Origin: Psychromonas arctica DSM 14288
Lineage (GTDB): Bacteria; Pseudomonadota; Gammaproteobacteria; Enterobacterales; Psychromonadaceae
Assembly: GCF_000482725.1 (NCBI RefSeq)
Contig: NZ_AXWP01000037.1
Location: forward strand, 1 to 64,000
Length of the DNA stretch: 64,000 bases
Direction of reading: 5' to 3'
The translations under genes were made by a program, and so were the position numbers. The notes beneath the pieces are model-generated. The model worked only from the letters and a program-made list of their open reading frames with translations, had not been told where the DNA came from and searched no databases. The number at the start of each line of letters is the position of its first letter. Within the stretch, counting starts at the first letter, position 1. Of the stretch, positions 54,847 through 64,000 are shown piece after piece.

Positions 54847-55677
54847 ATGATATTAACTAACGGTAAAAATAGACTTAACCTCGAACAACCCCAAATTATG
54901 GGGATTTTGAATGTTACACCGGATTCATTTTCCGATGGCGGGCAGTATGCACATATTGAACAAGCCGTCTCGCGTGCAAAAGAGATGGTTGAGCAGGGAG
55001 CGACGATTATTGATATCGGCGGCGAATCAACACGTCCTGGTGCAAGTGATGTTTTATTAAATGAAGAACTGGAACGGGTTATTCCTGTTATTGCCGCCAT
55101 TAAAAAAGAACTTAATTGCTGGATCTCTGTTGATACTAGCAAAGCAAAAGTGATGACGGAAGCTGTACAAGCAGGCGCTGATATCATCAACGATATACGT
55201 GCATTACGAGAAGAAGGGGCGTTAAAAGCTGCGGTTGATGCTGGGGTGCCTGTTTGCTTAATGCATATGCAAGGACAGCCAAGAAGTATGCAAACAGCAC
55301 CTGATTATCAAGATGTAGTTGCGGAAGTAAAAACGTTTTTAATGGACCGCAGTAAGACCTGTATTGAAGCAGGCATTAAAGCTGAAAATATTATTCTCGA
55401 TTTAGGTTTTGGATTTGGAAAGTCGTTACAGCATAATTTTGAATTGTTAAGGGCTACGCAGGAATTTATGGCGCTAGGTTTTCCTGTGTTGACAGGCGTT
55501 TCTCGTAAATCAATGTTTGGACAGCTTCTAAATCGTGATATAAATGAACGTTTGGCAGGCAGCTTAGCTGGGGCAATGATTGCTATGCAGCAGGGCTCAA
55601 AAATAATTCGTGTTCATGATGTTGCAGAGACGGTTGATGTCATGAAAGTATTAAAGCAGATAGGTACTTTTAATTAA
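54847..55677 (+). CDS. folP: Dihydropteroate synthase
   Basis: Joins p-aminobenzoate to dihydropterin pyrophosphate in folate synthesis; the target of sulfonamides. 276 residues: MGILNVTPDSFSDGG, IIDIGGESTRPGA, ISVDTSKAKV, INDIRAL, LMHMQGQPRSMQ and LDLGFGFGKSL are the standard TIM-barrel motifs. It lies between ftsH and glmM, the usual gammaproteobacterial order. A 27-bp repeat separates it from glmM. Confidence 0.96.
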   Translation: MILTNGKNRLNLEQPQIMGILNVTPDSFSDGGQYAHIEQAVSRAKEMVEQGATIIDIGGESTRPGASDVLLNEELERVIPVIAAIKKELNCWISVDTSKAKVMTEAVQAGADIINDIRALREEGALKAAVDAGVPVCLMHMQGQPRSMQTAPDYQDVVAEVKTFLMDRSKTCIEAGIKAENIILDLGFGFGKSLQHNFELLRATQEFMALGFPVLTGVSRKSMFGQLLNRDINERLAGSLAGAMIAMQQGSKIIRVHDVAETVDVMKVLKQIGTFN

Positions 55678-55759
55678 CTTAATTGGTATTACTCAACCAC
55701 ACTGATTAAGCACTCTATTTTACTGATCAACATGGCTTACGCCTTAAACTAAGACTTTT

Positions 55760-55847
55760 AATGCAAAGAATTTAGAGTACTTATTCAATGCAAAGAATTT
55801 AGAGTACTTATTCAATGCAAAGAATTTAGAGTACTTATTCAATGCAA
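55760..55847. repeat. 27-bp tandem repeat upstream of glmM
   Basis: Three exact 27-base units at 55760-55786, 55787-55813 and 55814-55840, each beginning AATGCAAAGAATTTAGAG and ending TACTTATTC, plus a partial AATGCAA (55841-55847). No spacers, so not a CRISPR. It lies 33 bp before the glmM start in the folP-glmM gap. Confidence 0.95.
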
Positions 55848-55879
55848 TTGTTATTACTGGTTATTATAAGAGCTTTTCA

Positions 55880-57211
55880 ATGAAGAAAAAATATTTTGGT
55901 ACTGATGGTATTCGCGGCAAAGTTGGTGAGTCTTTAATTACCCCTGAATTTGCATTAAAGCTAGGTTGGGCTGCTGGCCGAGTCTTAGCTAAATCAGGTA
56001 ATAAAAAAGTATTAGTTGGTAAAGATCCTCGAATTTCAGGTTATATGCTCGAAGCTGCACTTCAAGCAGGGCTTACTTCCGCAGGGGTCATTCCTGTCTT
56101 AATGGGGCCTATGCCTACCCCTGCTGTTGCTTACTTAACACATACTTTTCGTGCTACTGCTGGTATCGTAATTAGTGCTTCTCATAACCCGTATTATGAT
56201 AACGGTATTAAATTTTTCTCTGAGGAAGGACTTAAATTATCTGAAAAAGTAGAGTTAGAAATTGAAGCTGAAATCGATAAAGAATTAATTTGTGTCGATT
56301 GTAGTGAAATGGGAAAAGCTTATCGTATTAATGATGCGGCAGGTCGGTATATTGAGTTTTGTAAGAGTACTTTTCCTTCGCAGTACGATTTAAGTGGTCT
56401 TAAAATTGTTGTCGATTGTGCTAATGGCGCAACCTATCATATTGCGCCGTTAGTGATTAGTGAATTAGGTGCAGAAGTGATCACCATGGGCGTTCAGCCA
56501 AATGGTATTAATATTAACCTAAATTGCGGTGCGACTAGCATGGCTGCAATTGCTGAGCGTGTGATCAACGAAAAAGCTGATTTTGGTATCGCATTTGACG
56601 GTGATGGGGATCGTGTGATGATGGTTGATCATACTGGGTATGTACTTGATGGCGATGAGATATTGTACATTATCGCACGTGATAAATTACGCAAAGGTAC
56701 TTTAAATGGAGGGGCTGTCGGCACAGTAATGTCCAACCTTGGTTTGGAGCAAGCATTAAAAACATTAGGTATTCCTTTCGATCGTTCTGATGTGGGTGAC
56801 CGCCATGTAATGGAACTCATGAAAAAGAATGGTTGGAGTATTGGTTCGGAAATCTCAGGGCATGTTATTTGTGCCGATTATTTAGCGACAGGTGATGGTA
56901 TTGTTTCTGGTTTGCAAGTGATCAGTGCGATGCAAGGTAGCCGAATGAATTTGCATGACTTACGACAAGGTATACGTAAATATCCTCAGATCGTTGAGAG
57001 TGTTCGCTATAATAATCAAATAGATCCGTTACAAGATAAAGATGTGTTAGAAGAACTGTCTCGTATCGAAGGATTATTAGGCAGCCGTGGTCGTGTTTTA
57101 TTGAGAAAGTCAGGTACCGAGCCTGTATTTAGAGTTATGGTTGAAGCTGATGAAAGTGAAGAGCAAGTGATAGCCTATGCAAAATCATTGGCTAGCAAAG
57201 TAAAAGTTTAA
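55880..57211 (+). CDS. glmM: Phosphoglucosamine mutase
   Basis: Converts glucosamine-6-phosphate to glucosamine-1-phosphate for peptidoglycan and lipopolysaccharide synthesis. 443 residues (E. coli 445): FGTDGIRG at the N-terminus, the phosphoserine loop SASHNP (Ser101), the metal loop FDGDGDR and the C-terminal RKSGTEP phosphate site. Follows folP as in E. coli, but the gap holds a tandem repeat and probably its own promoter. Confidence 0.97.
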   Translation: MKKKYFGTDGIRGKVGESLITPEFALKLGWAAGRVLAKSGNKKVLVGKDPRISGYMLEAALQAGLTSAGVIPVLMGPMPTPAVAYLTHTFRATAGIVISASHNPYYDNGIKFFSEEGLKLSEKVELEIEAEIDKELICVDCSEMGKAYRINDAAGRYIEFCKSTFPSQYDLSGLKIVVDCANGATYHIAPLVISELGAEVITMGVQPNGININLNCGATSMAAIAERVINEKADFGIAFDGDGDRVMMVDHTGYVLDGDEILYIIARDKLRKGTLNGGAVGTVMSNLGLEQALKTLGIPFDRSDVGDRHVMELMKKNGWSIGSEISGHVICADYLATGDGIVSGLQVISAMQGSRMNLHDLRQGIRKYPQIVESVRYNNQIDPLQDKDVLEELSRIEGLLGSRGRVLLRKSGTEPVFRVMVEADESEEQVIAYAKSLASKVKV

Positions 57212-57422
57212 GTATTTGTAAATGAGTCAAATAATAAAATCTATTTAAAATACTGTTAAAATAGAAAATGTTGATGCTTTTTTATGCGGTTTTGTAAAGA
57301 AGCACCAACAGTTATTAATTTGTATTAATATTCACTTGTGATCCGCACTTGCATTGGGTAGTATTCGTCCGCTTCTTTGTGAGAGCATAAAGTTTTAATA
57401 AGATAAATTAGGTAATATAAAT

Positions 57423-57746
57423 ATGTATGAAATACTGTTAGTTGTTTATTTAATTGTTTCAATTATTTTAGTTGGTTTTGTTTTAATCCAACAAGGTAAG
57501 GGAGCTGGCATGGGCGCTTCATTTGGCTCTGGCGCTTCTAATACAGTATTTGGTGCAGGTGGTTCTGGTAACTTCATGACCCGTACTACGGGTGTTTTAG
57601 CATTAGCATTTTTTGTATTAAGCTTAGTACTAGGTAACCTTTCTACACATAAAGTATCTGTAAACGATGACTTTTCAAACCTAGCGGTTGAAGAAGTTGT
57701 AGATGTACCAGTTGAAGTAGATACCTCGACTCAGATTCCTGAGTAA
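57423..57746 (+). CDS. secG: Protein translocase subunit SecG
   Basis: 107-residue inner-membrane partner of SecYE. Two membrane segments (~3-24 and ~58-76) flank the conserved GKGAGMGASFGSGASNTVFGAGGSGNFMTR loop, and a short acidic Val/Glu tail follows. Directly followed by tRNA-Leu, as in E. coli (secG-leuU). Confidence 0.96.
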   Translation: MYEILLVVYLIVSIILVGFVLIQQGKGAGMGASFGSGASNTVFGAGGSGNFMTRTTGVLALAFFVLSLVLGNLSTHKVSVNDDFSNLAVEEVVDVPVEVDTSTQIPE

Positions 57747-57756
57747 TATTTTTAAA

Positions 57757-57841
57757 GCGGATATGGTGGAATTGGTAGACACGCAGCCTTGAGGGGGCTG
57801 TGGCTTAGGCCGTGAGAGTTCAAGTCTCTCTATCCGCACCA
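57757..57841 (+). tRNA. leuU: tRNA-Leu (GAG)
   Basis: 85-nt class II tRNA: acceptor GCGGATA/TATCCGC, anticodon loop TTGAGGG (anticodon GAG) between CAGCC and GGCTG, a long variable arm, T-loop GTTCAAGTC and an encoded CCA. Lies downstream of secG in the usual order. Confidence 0.96.
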
Positions 57842-57978
57842 AACATTAGATTTTATATTGCACTGAGATCACACTTTATATATAATGACCTCGTTTTCAG
57901 CGTGATAGAAAATAAAAAGTAATAGAGTTTAAATATTCGTTAAAGCTTTAGCTTAAATATTTAAATGTATAGTTCGGA

Positions 57979-58071
57979 CGCGAGATGGAGCAGTCTGGTA
58001 AAGTAAATCGTCGGGCTCCTTCTTGTAGATAAAAGGCGAAGGTAGTAGGTTCAAATCCTGCTCTCGCAACA
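57979..58071 (+). pseudogene. Decayed tRNA-fMet copy
   Basis: Its 5' and 3' ends match the intact tRNA-fMet at 58154 (CGCGAGATGGAGCAGTCTGG and the T-arm to TCTCGCAAC). The D-arm has an AAGTAAAT-type insertion that destroys pairing, the anticodon arm is replaced by CTCCTTCTTGTAGATAAAAGG with no CAT, and the final CCA is ACA. It cannot work as an initiator tRNA. Confidence 0.85.
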
Positions 58072-58153
58072 AGTGCGTCGCACTTAGTTTAATATTTTAG
58101 TTTGAGTGTTGATTTTATTAGTGAAATTTAATATTTAAACACAACAGTACAGT

Positions 58154-58230
<77 letters not shown>

Positions 58231-58254
58231 CATTTTAGTGTATGTTTTAAGAAA

Positions 58255-58325
58255 GGCTCATCGGGCCCAACTCTTAATAAAACACTGGCGAAGGTCGTAG
58301 TTGTTAAATTGAACTCCCTGAACCA
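58255..58325 (+). pseudogene. Remnant of a further tRNA-fMet copy
   Basis: GGCTCATCGGGCCC, later GGCGAAGGTCGTAG and a final AACCA resemble the anticodon-to-3' end of the intact tRNA, with scrambled sequence between. GGCGAAGGT-GTAG is shared with the decayed copy at 57979, suggesting a common history. Very degenerate. Confidence 0.55.
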
Positions 58326-58385
58326 CATTCGATATTGTAGTTTCCTATCGCAATATCTGTTTGATTTAATCAAACAAAACGAATG

Positions 58386-58411
58386 AAGCTCCAATTTATT
58401 GGGGCTTTTTT
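58386..58411 (+). terminator. Terminator after the tRNA cluster
   Basis: AAGCTCCAA (58386-58394), TTTA, TTGGGGCTT (58399-58407), one G-U pair, then T residues. Confidence 0.8.
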
Positions 58412-58452
58412 GTTATTTGCGTATTTGATTTTGTATTGAATACGTTTTACTG

Positions 58453-58518
58453 ACAACTTATGTTTATCAAAAATAAACATAAGTTGTTATTTGGAATAGG
58501 GCTATATGCCCTTTTTTT
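58453..58518 (+). terminator. Long perfect hairpin and second terminator before rimP
   Basis: ACAACTTATGTTTAT (58453-58467) pairs with ATAAACATAAGTTGT (58473-58487) over fifteen perfect bases with a five-base loop. Then AGGGC (58498-58502) pairs with GCCCT (58508-58512) and is followed by seven T. They precede rimP by 20 bp and could attenuate the rimP-nusA-infB operon, which NusA is known to autoregulate in E. coli. Confidence 0.8.
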
Positions 58519-58538
58519 GTTTCTGAAAGGGGATAGAT

Positions 58539-58997
58539 TTGGCAAGTTTAGAAGAGCGTCTAACTGAAATGTTAGCGCCAAGTGTTGAAGATCTTGGCTA
58601 TGAGTTAGTGGGCATTGAATACGTACGTGCGGGTAAACACTCGATATTACGTGTTTATATTGACCAAGAAGAAGGTATTTTAGTGGATGATTGTGCTGCT
58701 GTAAGCCGCCAAGTCAGCGCTATTATGGATGTTGAAGATCCAATCACTAACGAATACACATTAGAAGTATCTTCTCCAGGATTGGAAAGACCACTCTTTA
58801 ACGCTGCACAATATGCTGCGTTTTTAGGTGAAGAAGTGAAAATACAACTACGTATGCCGATTCAAAATCGTCGTAGATGGAAAGGCGTGATCAGCAATGT
58901 TGATGGTGAAATCATTTGTATTGCAGTAGAGGGTAAAGAAGAGCGTTTTGCGCTGAGTAATATCCAAAAAGCGAACATAGTTCCGAAATTTGATTAA
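58539..58997 (+). CDS. rimP: Ribosome maturation factor RimP
   Basis: 152-residue RimP, needed for 30S assembly: [28 protein letters not shown] and [12 protein letters not shown] are the family signatures. The start is a TTG at 58539 with AAAGGGGAT upstream; the reading [12 protein letters not shown] matches the E. coli N-terminus. First gene of the rimP-nusA-infB-rbfA-truB operon. Confidence 0.96.
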   Translation: MASLEERLTEMLAPSVEDLGYELVGIEYVRAGKHSILRVYIDQEEGILVDDCAAVSRQVSAIMDVEDPITNEYTLEVSSPGLERPLFNAAQYAAFLGEEVKIQLRMPIQNRRRWKGVISNVDGEIICIAVEGKEERFALSNIQKANIVPKFD

Positions 58998-59011
58998 TTA
59001 AGGCGTTAAAA

Positions 59012-60511
59012 ATGAATAATAAAGAAATTTTATTGGTTGTTGAAGCTGTTTCAAATGAAAAAGGCTTACCAAGAGAAGCGATTTTTGAAGCATTGGAAAG
59101 TGCACTGGCAATTGCAACAAAGAAGAAGTACGAATTAGAAATTGAAGTGCGCGTCGAGATTGATCGTGAAACCGGACATTTTGACACTTTCCGCCGTTGG
59201 TTAGTATTAGAGTCTGATGCTGAAATGGAGCATCCTGCTAAAGAAATGACTTTTGAAGCAGCTCAATATGATAGCCCTGAGATCCAAGTCGGCGAATTTA
59301 TTGAAGATGAAATTGATTCTGTTACTTTTGACCGAATCACAACACAAACTGCAAAACAAGTTATTGTACAAAAAGTACGTGAAGCTGAACGTGCGCAAGT
59401 TGTTGCACAATATGCAGAAAAAGAAGGTGAATTAATCACCGGTGTTGTTAAACGTATGACACGTGATAGCATCTTATTAGATCTTGGTAACAATGCAGAA
59501 GCAGTTATTTTCCGTGATGAAATGCTACCTCGTGAAAATTTCCGTCCAGGTGACCGTTTACGTGGTTTGTTATTCGCTGTTCGCCCTGAAGCTCGTGGTG
59601 CTCAACTGTTTATGACACGTACACAACCTGAAGTATTAGTTGAGTTGTTCCGCTTAGAAGTGCCAGAAATTGCGGAAGAGATGATCGACTTAATGGGTGC
59701 TGCTCGTGATCCAGGTTCGCGTGCAAAAATTGCAGTGAAATCAAATGACCAACGTATCGACCCTATCGGTGCTTGTGTTGGTATGCGTGGCGCACGTGTA
59801 CAAGCGGTTTCAAACGAGTTAGGCGGAGAGCGTGTTGATATTATCCTTTGGGATGAGAATCCAGCACAATTTGCAATCAATGCAATGGCGCCAGCTGAAG
59901 TGGCATCAATTGTTGTTGATGAAGATACACACAGCATGGATATTGCTGTAGAAGAAGAAAACTTAGCACAAGCAATTGGTCGTAACGGTCAAAACATTCG
60001 TTTAGCATCACAACTGACTGGTTGGGAGTTAAATGTAATGACTGTGGCTGAATTACAATCTAAGCACCAAGCTGAAGCTGATAACGTTATTTCAGTCTTT
60101 ACTTCTGCATTAGAAATTGATGATGACTTTGCGGGTGTGTTAGTTAGTGAAGGTTTTAGTTCTCTAGAAGAAATTGCTTACGTACCTGCTGAAGAGTTAT
60201 TAGCTATCGATGGTCTTGATGAAGAGATGGTTGAAGAGTTACGTACTCGAGCTAAAGATGTATTAGCGACAAAAGCACTTGCTGAAGAAGAAAGTTTAGA
60301 AGGTGCGAAACCAGCTGATGATTTATTAGCACTTGAAGGCTTAGAGCCGCACCTTGCATTTGTATTAGCAAGTAAAGGTGTAATTACGTTAGAAGACTTG
60401 GCAGAGCAAGCTGTTGATGATCTACTAGAGATTGAAAAACTAGATGCAGAAAAAGCAGCAGAGCTAATTATGGCTGCACGTAATATCTGTTGGTTTAGTG
60501 AAGATGCTTAA
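59012..60511 (+). CDS. nusA: Transcription termination/antitermination factor NusA
   Basis: 499 residues: N-terminal RNA-polymerase-binding domain, S1 domain ([20 protein letters not shown]), KH1/KH2 ([29 protein letters not shown], then [23 protein letters not shown]) and two C-terminal acidic repeats (~360-425 and ~435-495), as in E. coli. It modulates pausing, termination and antitermination. Sits 14 bp after rimP. Confidence 0.97.
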   Translation: MNNKEILLVVEAVSNEKGLPREAIFEALESALAIATKKKYELEIEVRVEIDRETGHFDTFRRWLVLESDAEMEHPAKEMTFEAAQYDSPEIQVGEFIEDEIDSVTFDRITTQTAKQVIVQKVREAERAQVVAQYAEKEGELITGVVKRMTRDSILLDLGNNAEAVIFRDEMLPRENFRPGDRLRGLLFAVRPEARGAQLFMTRTQPEVLVELFRLEVPEIAEEMIDLMGAARDPGSRAKIAVKSNDQRIDPIGACVGMRGARVQAVSNELGGERVDIILWDENPAQFAINAMAPAEVASIVVDEDTHSMDIAVEEENLAQAIGRNGQNIRLASQLTGWELNVMTVAELQSKHQAEADNVISVFTSALEIDDDFAGVLVSEGFSSLEEIAYVPAEELLAIDGLDEEMVEELRTRAKDVLATKALAEEESLEGAKPADDLLALEGLEPHLAFVLASKGVITLEDLAEQAVDDLLEIEKLDAEKAAELIMAARNICWFSEDA

Positions 60512-60536
60512 TAGCGTCAGTATGGAGAAATAAATA

Positions 60537-63188
60537 ATGTCAGAAATTCTATTAAAAGACCTCGCTAAAGACTTAAATAAATCTGAAGACACTTTGGTTA
60601 AACAGTTTGCCGATGCTGGTATTACTAAAAAATCGAGTGACTCAGTGAGTGTTGAAGAAAAAGAAAAATTAACTACTTATTTGCAAAAGCAACACGGTGG
60701 CGAACAAAAACAAAAAATGACTTTACAACGTAAAACAAAAACAACGTTAAATGTTAAAGGTCAATCGAACGCTGTAAATGTTGAAGTGCGTAAAAAACGT
60801 ACTTTTGTAAAACGTAGTGATGAAGAAGTTCAAGCAGAACGAGCTGCCGAGCAAGCATTAAAAGCAGAAGCTGAAGCTAAAATTCAAGCTGAATTAGACG
60901 CTAAGAAAGAGCAAGCTGAAAAAGTATTAGCTGAAAAAATGGCTGCTAAGAAAGAAGCCGAGGCAAAAGCAAAAGCTGCAGCAGCAGCAAATAAACAAAA
61001 ACAAGCCGCTGCTAAGTCAACTAAAACAGATGAACAGCTGCAACTTGAAAAAGAAGAAGCTGATCTGCAGAAGAAAGCTGAAACAGAAGCACTAGCTAAA
61101 ATTGAAAAAGAAGCGGTACTACAAGCTGAGAATGCTAAAAAACTAGCTGAAGAAAATGCTGCACGCTGGGCTAAAGAAGAAGCTGACCGTAAAGCTGCTG
61201 AAGGTGCTGATTACCACGTAACTACATCATCAGAAGCGCGAGCTGCAGAAGATTCAGTTGATGCTAAAGCGGAAGGTCCAACACACCGTAAAAAGAAAAA
61301 GAAAGCTGTTGCTGATAAACCGCTTGAAACACCTTACTCACGTCGTAACAATCGTAATAACCGTCGTGGTAAAAAAGGTGCAACAGCAACGCCATCTGCA
61401 TTACAACAAGCATTTGAAAAACCAGCTGCTAAAGTTGAACGTGACGTTAAAATTGGTGAAACGATTACAGTTGCAGAACTAGCAAGTAAAATGGCTGTTA
61501 AAGCAACTGAAGTGATCAAGGTAATGATGAAGATGGGTGCTATGGCAACTATCAACCAAGTTATCGACCAAGAAACAGCGACGATTGTAGCTGAAGAAAT
61601 GGGCCACAAAGTTATCCTAACTAAAGAAAATGAGTTAGAAGAGTCAGTACTAGCTGAAGCACAACAAGGTGGTGAGAAAACATCTCGTGCGCCAGTTGTT
61701 ACTATCATGGGACATGTTGACCACGGTAAAACTTCATTATTAGATTACATTCGTCGCGCTAAAGTTGCAGACGGTGAAGCCGGTGGTATTACACAGCATA
61801 TCGGTGCTTACCATGTAGATACTGATAAAGGTATGATTTCATTCCTAGATACTCCAGGACATGCGGCGTTTACCTCAATGCGTTCTCGTGGTGCTAAAGC
61901 AACGGATATCGTTGTACTAGTAGTTGCTGCAGATGATGGTGTTATGCCACAAACAATCGAAGCGATTCAACATGCAAAAGCTGCTGGTGTTCCGTTAATG
62001 GTTGCAGTGAATAAAATCGATAAAGAAGGTGCAGATTTTGACCGTGTTAAAACTGAGCTTTCTCAACACGATGTTATTTCTGAAGAATGGGGCGGTGAAA
62101 ACATCTTCTCATTCGTATCTGCAAAAGTAGGTACTGGTGTTGATGAATTATTAGATAGCATCTTACTACAAGCTGAAATGTTAGATTTATCAGCTGTTTC
62201 AACGGGTCCTGCATCTGGTGTTGTTATTGAATCTCGCCTTGATAAAGGTCGTGGTCCAGTTGCATCTATTCTAGTACAGCAAGGCGAACTGAAACAGGGT
62301 GATATCGTACTTTGCGGTCTTGAGTACGGACGTGTTCGTGCAATGCGTGACGAAAATGGTAATTCAATTGAATCTGCTGGTCCGTCTATTCCAGTTGAAG
62401 TTTTAGGTTTGTCTGGTGTTCCACAAGCGGGTGATGAAGCGACCGTTGTTAAAGATGAAAAGAAAGCACGTGAAGTTGCGTTATACCGTCAAGGTAAATT
62501 CCGTGATATTAAACTTGCTCGTCAACAAAAAGCGAAACTTGAAAACATGTTCTCTAACATGGAATCAGGTGAAGTATCTGAGCTTAACTTAGTACTTAAA
62601 GCGGATGTACAAGGTTCACTTGAAGCAATCTGTGAGTCACTAAACAAACTATCTACTGATGAAGTTAAAGTTAACATTATCGGTCGTGGTGTTGGTGGTA
62701 TTACTGAAACTGACGCTTCATTAGCATCAGCTTCTGGCGCAATCGTAATCGGCTTTAACGTTCGTGCAGACGCAACAGCACGTAAGTTAATCGATAACGA
62801 AGCGGTTGAATTGCGTTACTACAGCATCATCTATGATTTAATTGATGAAGTGCGTGCTGCAATGAGTGGTTTATTAGCACCTGAGTTTAGACAAGAAATT
62901 ACAGGTATTGCTGATGTACGTGAAGTATTTAAATCTCCTAAGATCGGCGCTATTGCTGGTTGTATGGTGACGGAAGGTACTATTAAACGTAATAACCCAA
63001 TTCGTGTTCTACGTGAAAACGTGGTTATATACGAGGGTGTACTTGAATCACTACGTCGCTTTAAAGATGACGCAACTGAAGTACGTAATGGTGTTGAGTG
63101 TGGTATCGGTGTTAAAAACTACAACGATGTACGCGTAGGCGACCAAATAGAAGTATTTGAAATTATTGAAGTAAAACGTACTTTATAA
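60537..63188 (+). CDS. infB: Translation initiation factor IF-2
   Basis: 883 residues. The N-terminal ~280 are low-complexity, rich in Ala, Lys and Glu (probable long helix). The GTPase domain begins with GHVDHGKTS (G392), then [16 protein letters not shown] and NKID, followed by the C-terminal domains that bind fMet-tRNA (ending [20 protein letters not shown]). It delivers initiator tRNA to the 30S subunit; the tRNA-fMet gene lies in the same region. Confidence 0.97.
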   Translation: MSEILLKDLAKDLNKSEDTLVKQFADAGITKKSSDSVSVEEKEKLTTYLQKQHGGEQKQKMTLQRKTKTTLNVKGQSNAVNVEVRKKRTFVKRSDEEVQAERAAEQALKAEAEAKIQAELDAKKEQAEKVLAEKMAAKKEAEAKAKAAAAANKQKQAAAKSTKTDEQLQLEKEEADLQKKAETEALAKIEKEAVLQAENAKKLAEENAARWAKEEADRKAAEGADYHVTTSSEARAAEDSVDAKAEGPTHRKKKKKAVADKPLETPYSRRNNRNNRRGKKGATATPSALQQAFEKPAAKVERDVKIGETITVAELASKMAVKATEVIKVMMKMGAMATINQVIDQETATIVAEEMGHKVILTKENELEESVLAEAQQGGEKTSRAPVVTIMGHVDHGKTSLLDYIRRAKVADGEAGGITQHIGAYHVDTDKGMISFLDTPGHAAFTSMRSRGAKATDIVVLVVAADDGVMPQTIEAIQHAKAAGVPLMVAVNKIDKEGADFDRVKTELSQHDVISEEWGGENIFSFVSAKVGTGVDELLDSILLQAEMLDLSAVSTGPASGVVIESRLDKGRGPVASILVQQGELKQGDIVLCGLEYGRVRAMRDENGNSIESAGPSIPVEVLGLSGVPQAGDEATVVKDEKKAREVALYRQGKFRDIKLARQQKAKLENMFSNMESGEVSELNLVLKADVQGSLEAICESLNKLSTDEVKVNIIGRGVGGITETDASLASASGAIVIGFNVRADATARKLIDNEAVELRYYSIIYDLIDEVRAAMSGLLAPEFRQEITGIADVREVFKSPKIGAIAGCMVTEGTIKRNNPIRVLRENVVIYEGVLESLRRFKDDATEVRNGVECGIGVKNYNDVRVGDQIEVFEIIEVKRTL

Positions 63189-63213
63189 TTTCAATTTATA
63201 AATAATGATTAAT

Positions 63214-63235
63214 AATGGGGGCTTTTGCCTCCATT
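63214..63235 (+). promoter_or_regulatory. Intercistronic hairpin between infB and rbfA
   Basis: AATGGGGGC (63214-63222), TTTT, GCCTCCATT (63227-63235), nine pairs with one G-U. No T-tract follows, so it is more likely an RNA-processing or stability element than a full terminator. Confidence 0.55.
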
Positions 63236-63279
63236 CTCATTTAAAACAGCGCTAATAAGTGTTGTGCTAGGAGTTAAAA

Positions 63280-63705
63280 ATGGCAAAAGAATATAGCCGT
63301 GCTTCTCGAGTTTCTCAGCAAGTACAAAAAGAACTTGCTCGAATCTTACAACAAGAAGTGAAAGATCCACGCATTGGAATGGTGACTATTTCTGGTGTTG
63401 ATATTACTCGTGACCTTGCTTATGCAACGGTATACGTAACCTTTTTTACTATTGGTGAACAGACAAACGATGAATCATTAAAGGGCTTAAATGCTGCTGC
63501 TGGTTATATTCGTCGTTTACTTGGTAAGGCAATGAAATTACGTATTGTTCCTGAAGTACGTTTTTGCTTTGACGAAACACTAACTGAAGGTTTACGTATT
63601 TCTGAATTAGTAAGCGGTGCAGTAAAAAATGATAAAGTTAAGCTTAAAGAAGCTGGCCGTGAAGAAGACGAGCTAGAAGCAACAGAAGAAGAGGAAGCGA
63701 AGTAA
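63280..63705 (+). CDS. rbfA: Ribosome-binding factor A
   Basis: 141 residues: [51 protein letters not shown] is the RbfA KH-like fold, with an acidic Glu-rich tail. It helps mature 16S rRNA and cold adaptation. AGGAGTT precedes the ATG. The stop overlaps the truB start (TAATG). Confidence 0.96.
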   Translation: MAKEYSRASRVSQQVQKELARILQQEVKDPRIGMVTISGVDITRDLAYATVYVTFFTIGEQTNDESLKGLNAAAGYIRRLLGKAMKLRIVPEVRFCFDETLTEGLRISELVSGAVKNDKVKLKEAGREEDELEATEEEEAK

Positions 63706-64000
63706 TGGCAAAACGTGGAAAGGGTCGCCCGATCAATGGCATCGTATTATTAGATAAACCTACGGACATCAGTTCCAATCATGCATTACAACGTGTTAAA
63801 CGTATCTTCTTTGCACAAAAAGCAGGGCATACTGGTGCATTAGATCCATTAGCAACCGGTATGCTGCCTGTTTGTTTAGGTGAAGCAACTAAGTTCTCGC
63901 AGTTTTTATTAGATTCAGATAAACGTTATACCGTGACCGCTACATTAGGCATTCGCACCGATACCAGTGACTCGCAAGGTGATGTGGTATGTGAAAAACC
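63705..64000 (+). CDS. truB: tRNA pseudouridine-55 synthase TruB (3' end outside window)
   Basis: The first 98 residues are present, cut by the window edge. [25 protein letters not shown] is the TruB N-terminus, and [22 protein letters not shown] contains the catalytic Asp of motif II. Makes pseudouridine 55 in the T-loop of tRNAs. Its ATG overlaps the rbfA stop. Confidence 0.96.
   Translation, partial: MAKRGKGRPINGIVLLDKPTDISSNHALQRVKRIFFAQKAGHTGALDPLATGMLPVCLGEATKFSQFLLDSDKRYTVTATLGIRTDTSDSQGDVVCEK

Noticed and set aside
55760-55847. CRISPR array
   Set aside because: Units are directly adjacent with no spacers and no cas genes are present.
57979-58071. A functional second tRNA-fMet
   Set aside because: The D-arm cannot pair, the CAT anticodon is missing and the 3' CCA is altered.

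Overview
The window holds the right-hand ~48 kb of an SXT/R391-family integrative and conjugative element (ICE), followed by ~15.6 kb of host chromosome. The ICE call rests on gene order: dsbC-traC-(trbI-like)-trhF-traW-traU-traN, then a reversed DUF1845 gene, then ssb-bet-exo-cobS-...-cobT-radC, then traF-traH-traG, then eex-setC-setD-...-croS on the minus strand, then setR, ending inside prfC, the classic SXT attachment gene. The left end (int, traI/D, traL to traA) lies outside. The host is a gammaproteobacterium: prfC, a yjjV-type tatD gene, greA, yhbY, rlmE-ftsH-folP-glmM-secG-tRNA-Leu and tRNA-fMet-rimP-nusA-infB-rbfA-truB have gammaproteobacterial order. Strong A/T bias and protein character suggest a marine psychrophile such as Moritella or Psychromonas; this is a guess.

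Layout. 1-3559: hotspot cargo upstream of dsbC, a Tn3-family transposase cut by the window edge and a MosT-like nucleotidyltransferase toxin with no antitoxin between them. 3691-13460: type IV secretion genes. 13692-14717: two A/T-rich cargo genes, one perhaps uracil-glycosylase-like. 14808-26832: a recombination/DNA-metabolism module (SSB, Bet, Exo, MoxR-type CobS, WGR-like, DUF3150, CobT-like VWA protein, RadC, Toprim protein). 27001-33667: cargo with a diguanylate cyclase and a TetR-controlled RND efflux operon. 34197-40105: traF-traH-traG. 40203-43493: merR-merT-merP-merC-merA inserted between traG and eex. 43599-48036: entry exclusion, SetC/SetD activators, a lytic transglycosylase, two replication-type genes, and the CroS/SetR phage-like switch with four operators. 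48344-48360: attachment core inside prfC.

The SetR/CroS switch controls setC/setD, whose FlhC/FlhD-like products are known in this family to activate the tra operons. Bet, Exo and SSB form a lambda-Red-like recombination system. Cargo adds mercury resistance, a multidrug pump and c-di-GMP synthesis.

The most striking structure not explained by the genes is a recurring two-hairpin leader. It lies before most separately spaced genes of the 15.7-25 kb module, and similar ones precede dsbC and traF. In most copies the second hairpin pairs with the Shine-Dalgarno sequence (perfectly over 11 bp at 15745-15778). At 24926-24964 an anti-Shine-Dalgarno strand has two mutually exclusive partners. This looks like a shared translational control system; it may correspond to the computationally described radC RNA motif, which I could not check.
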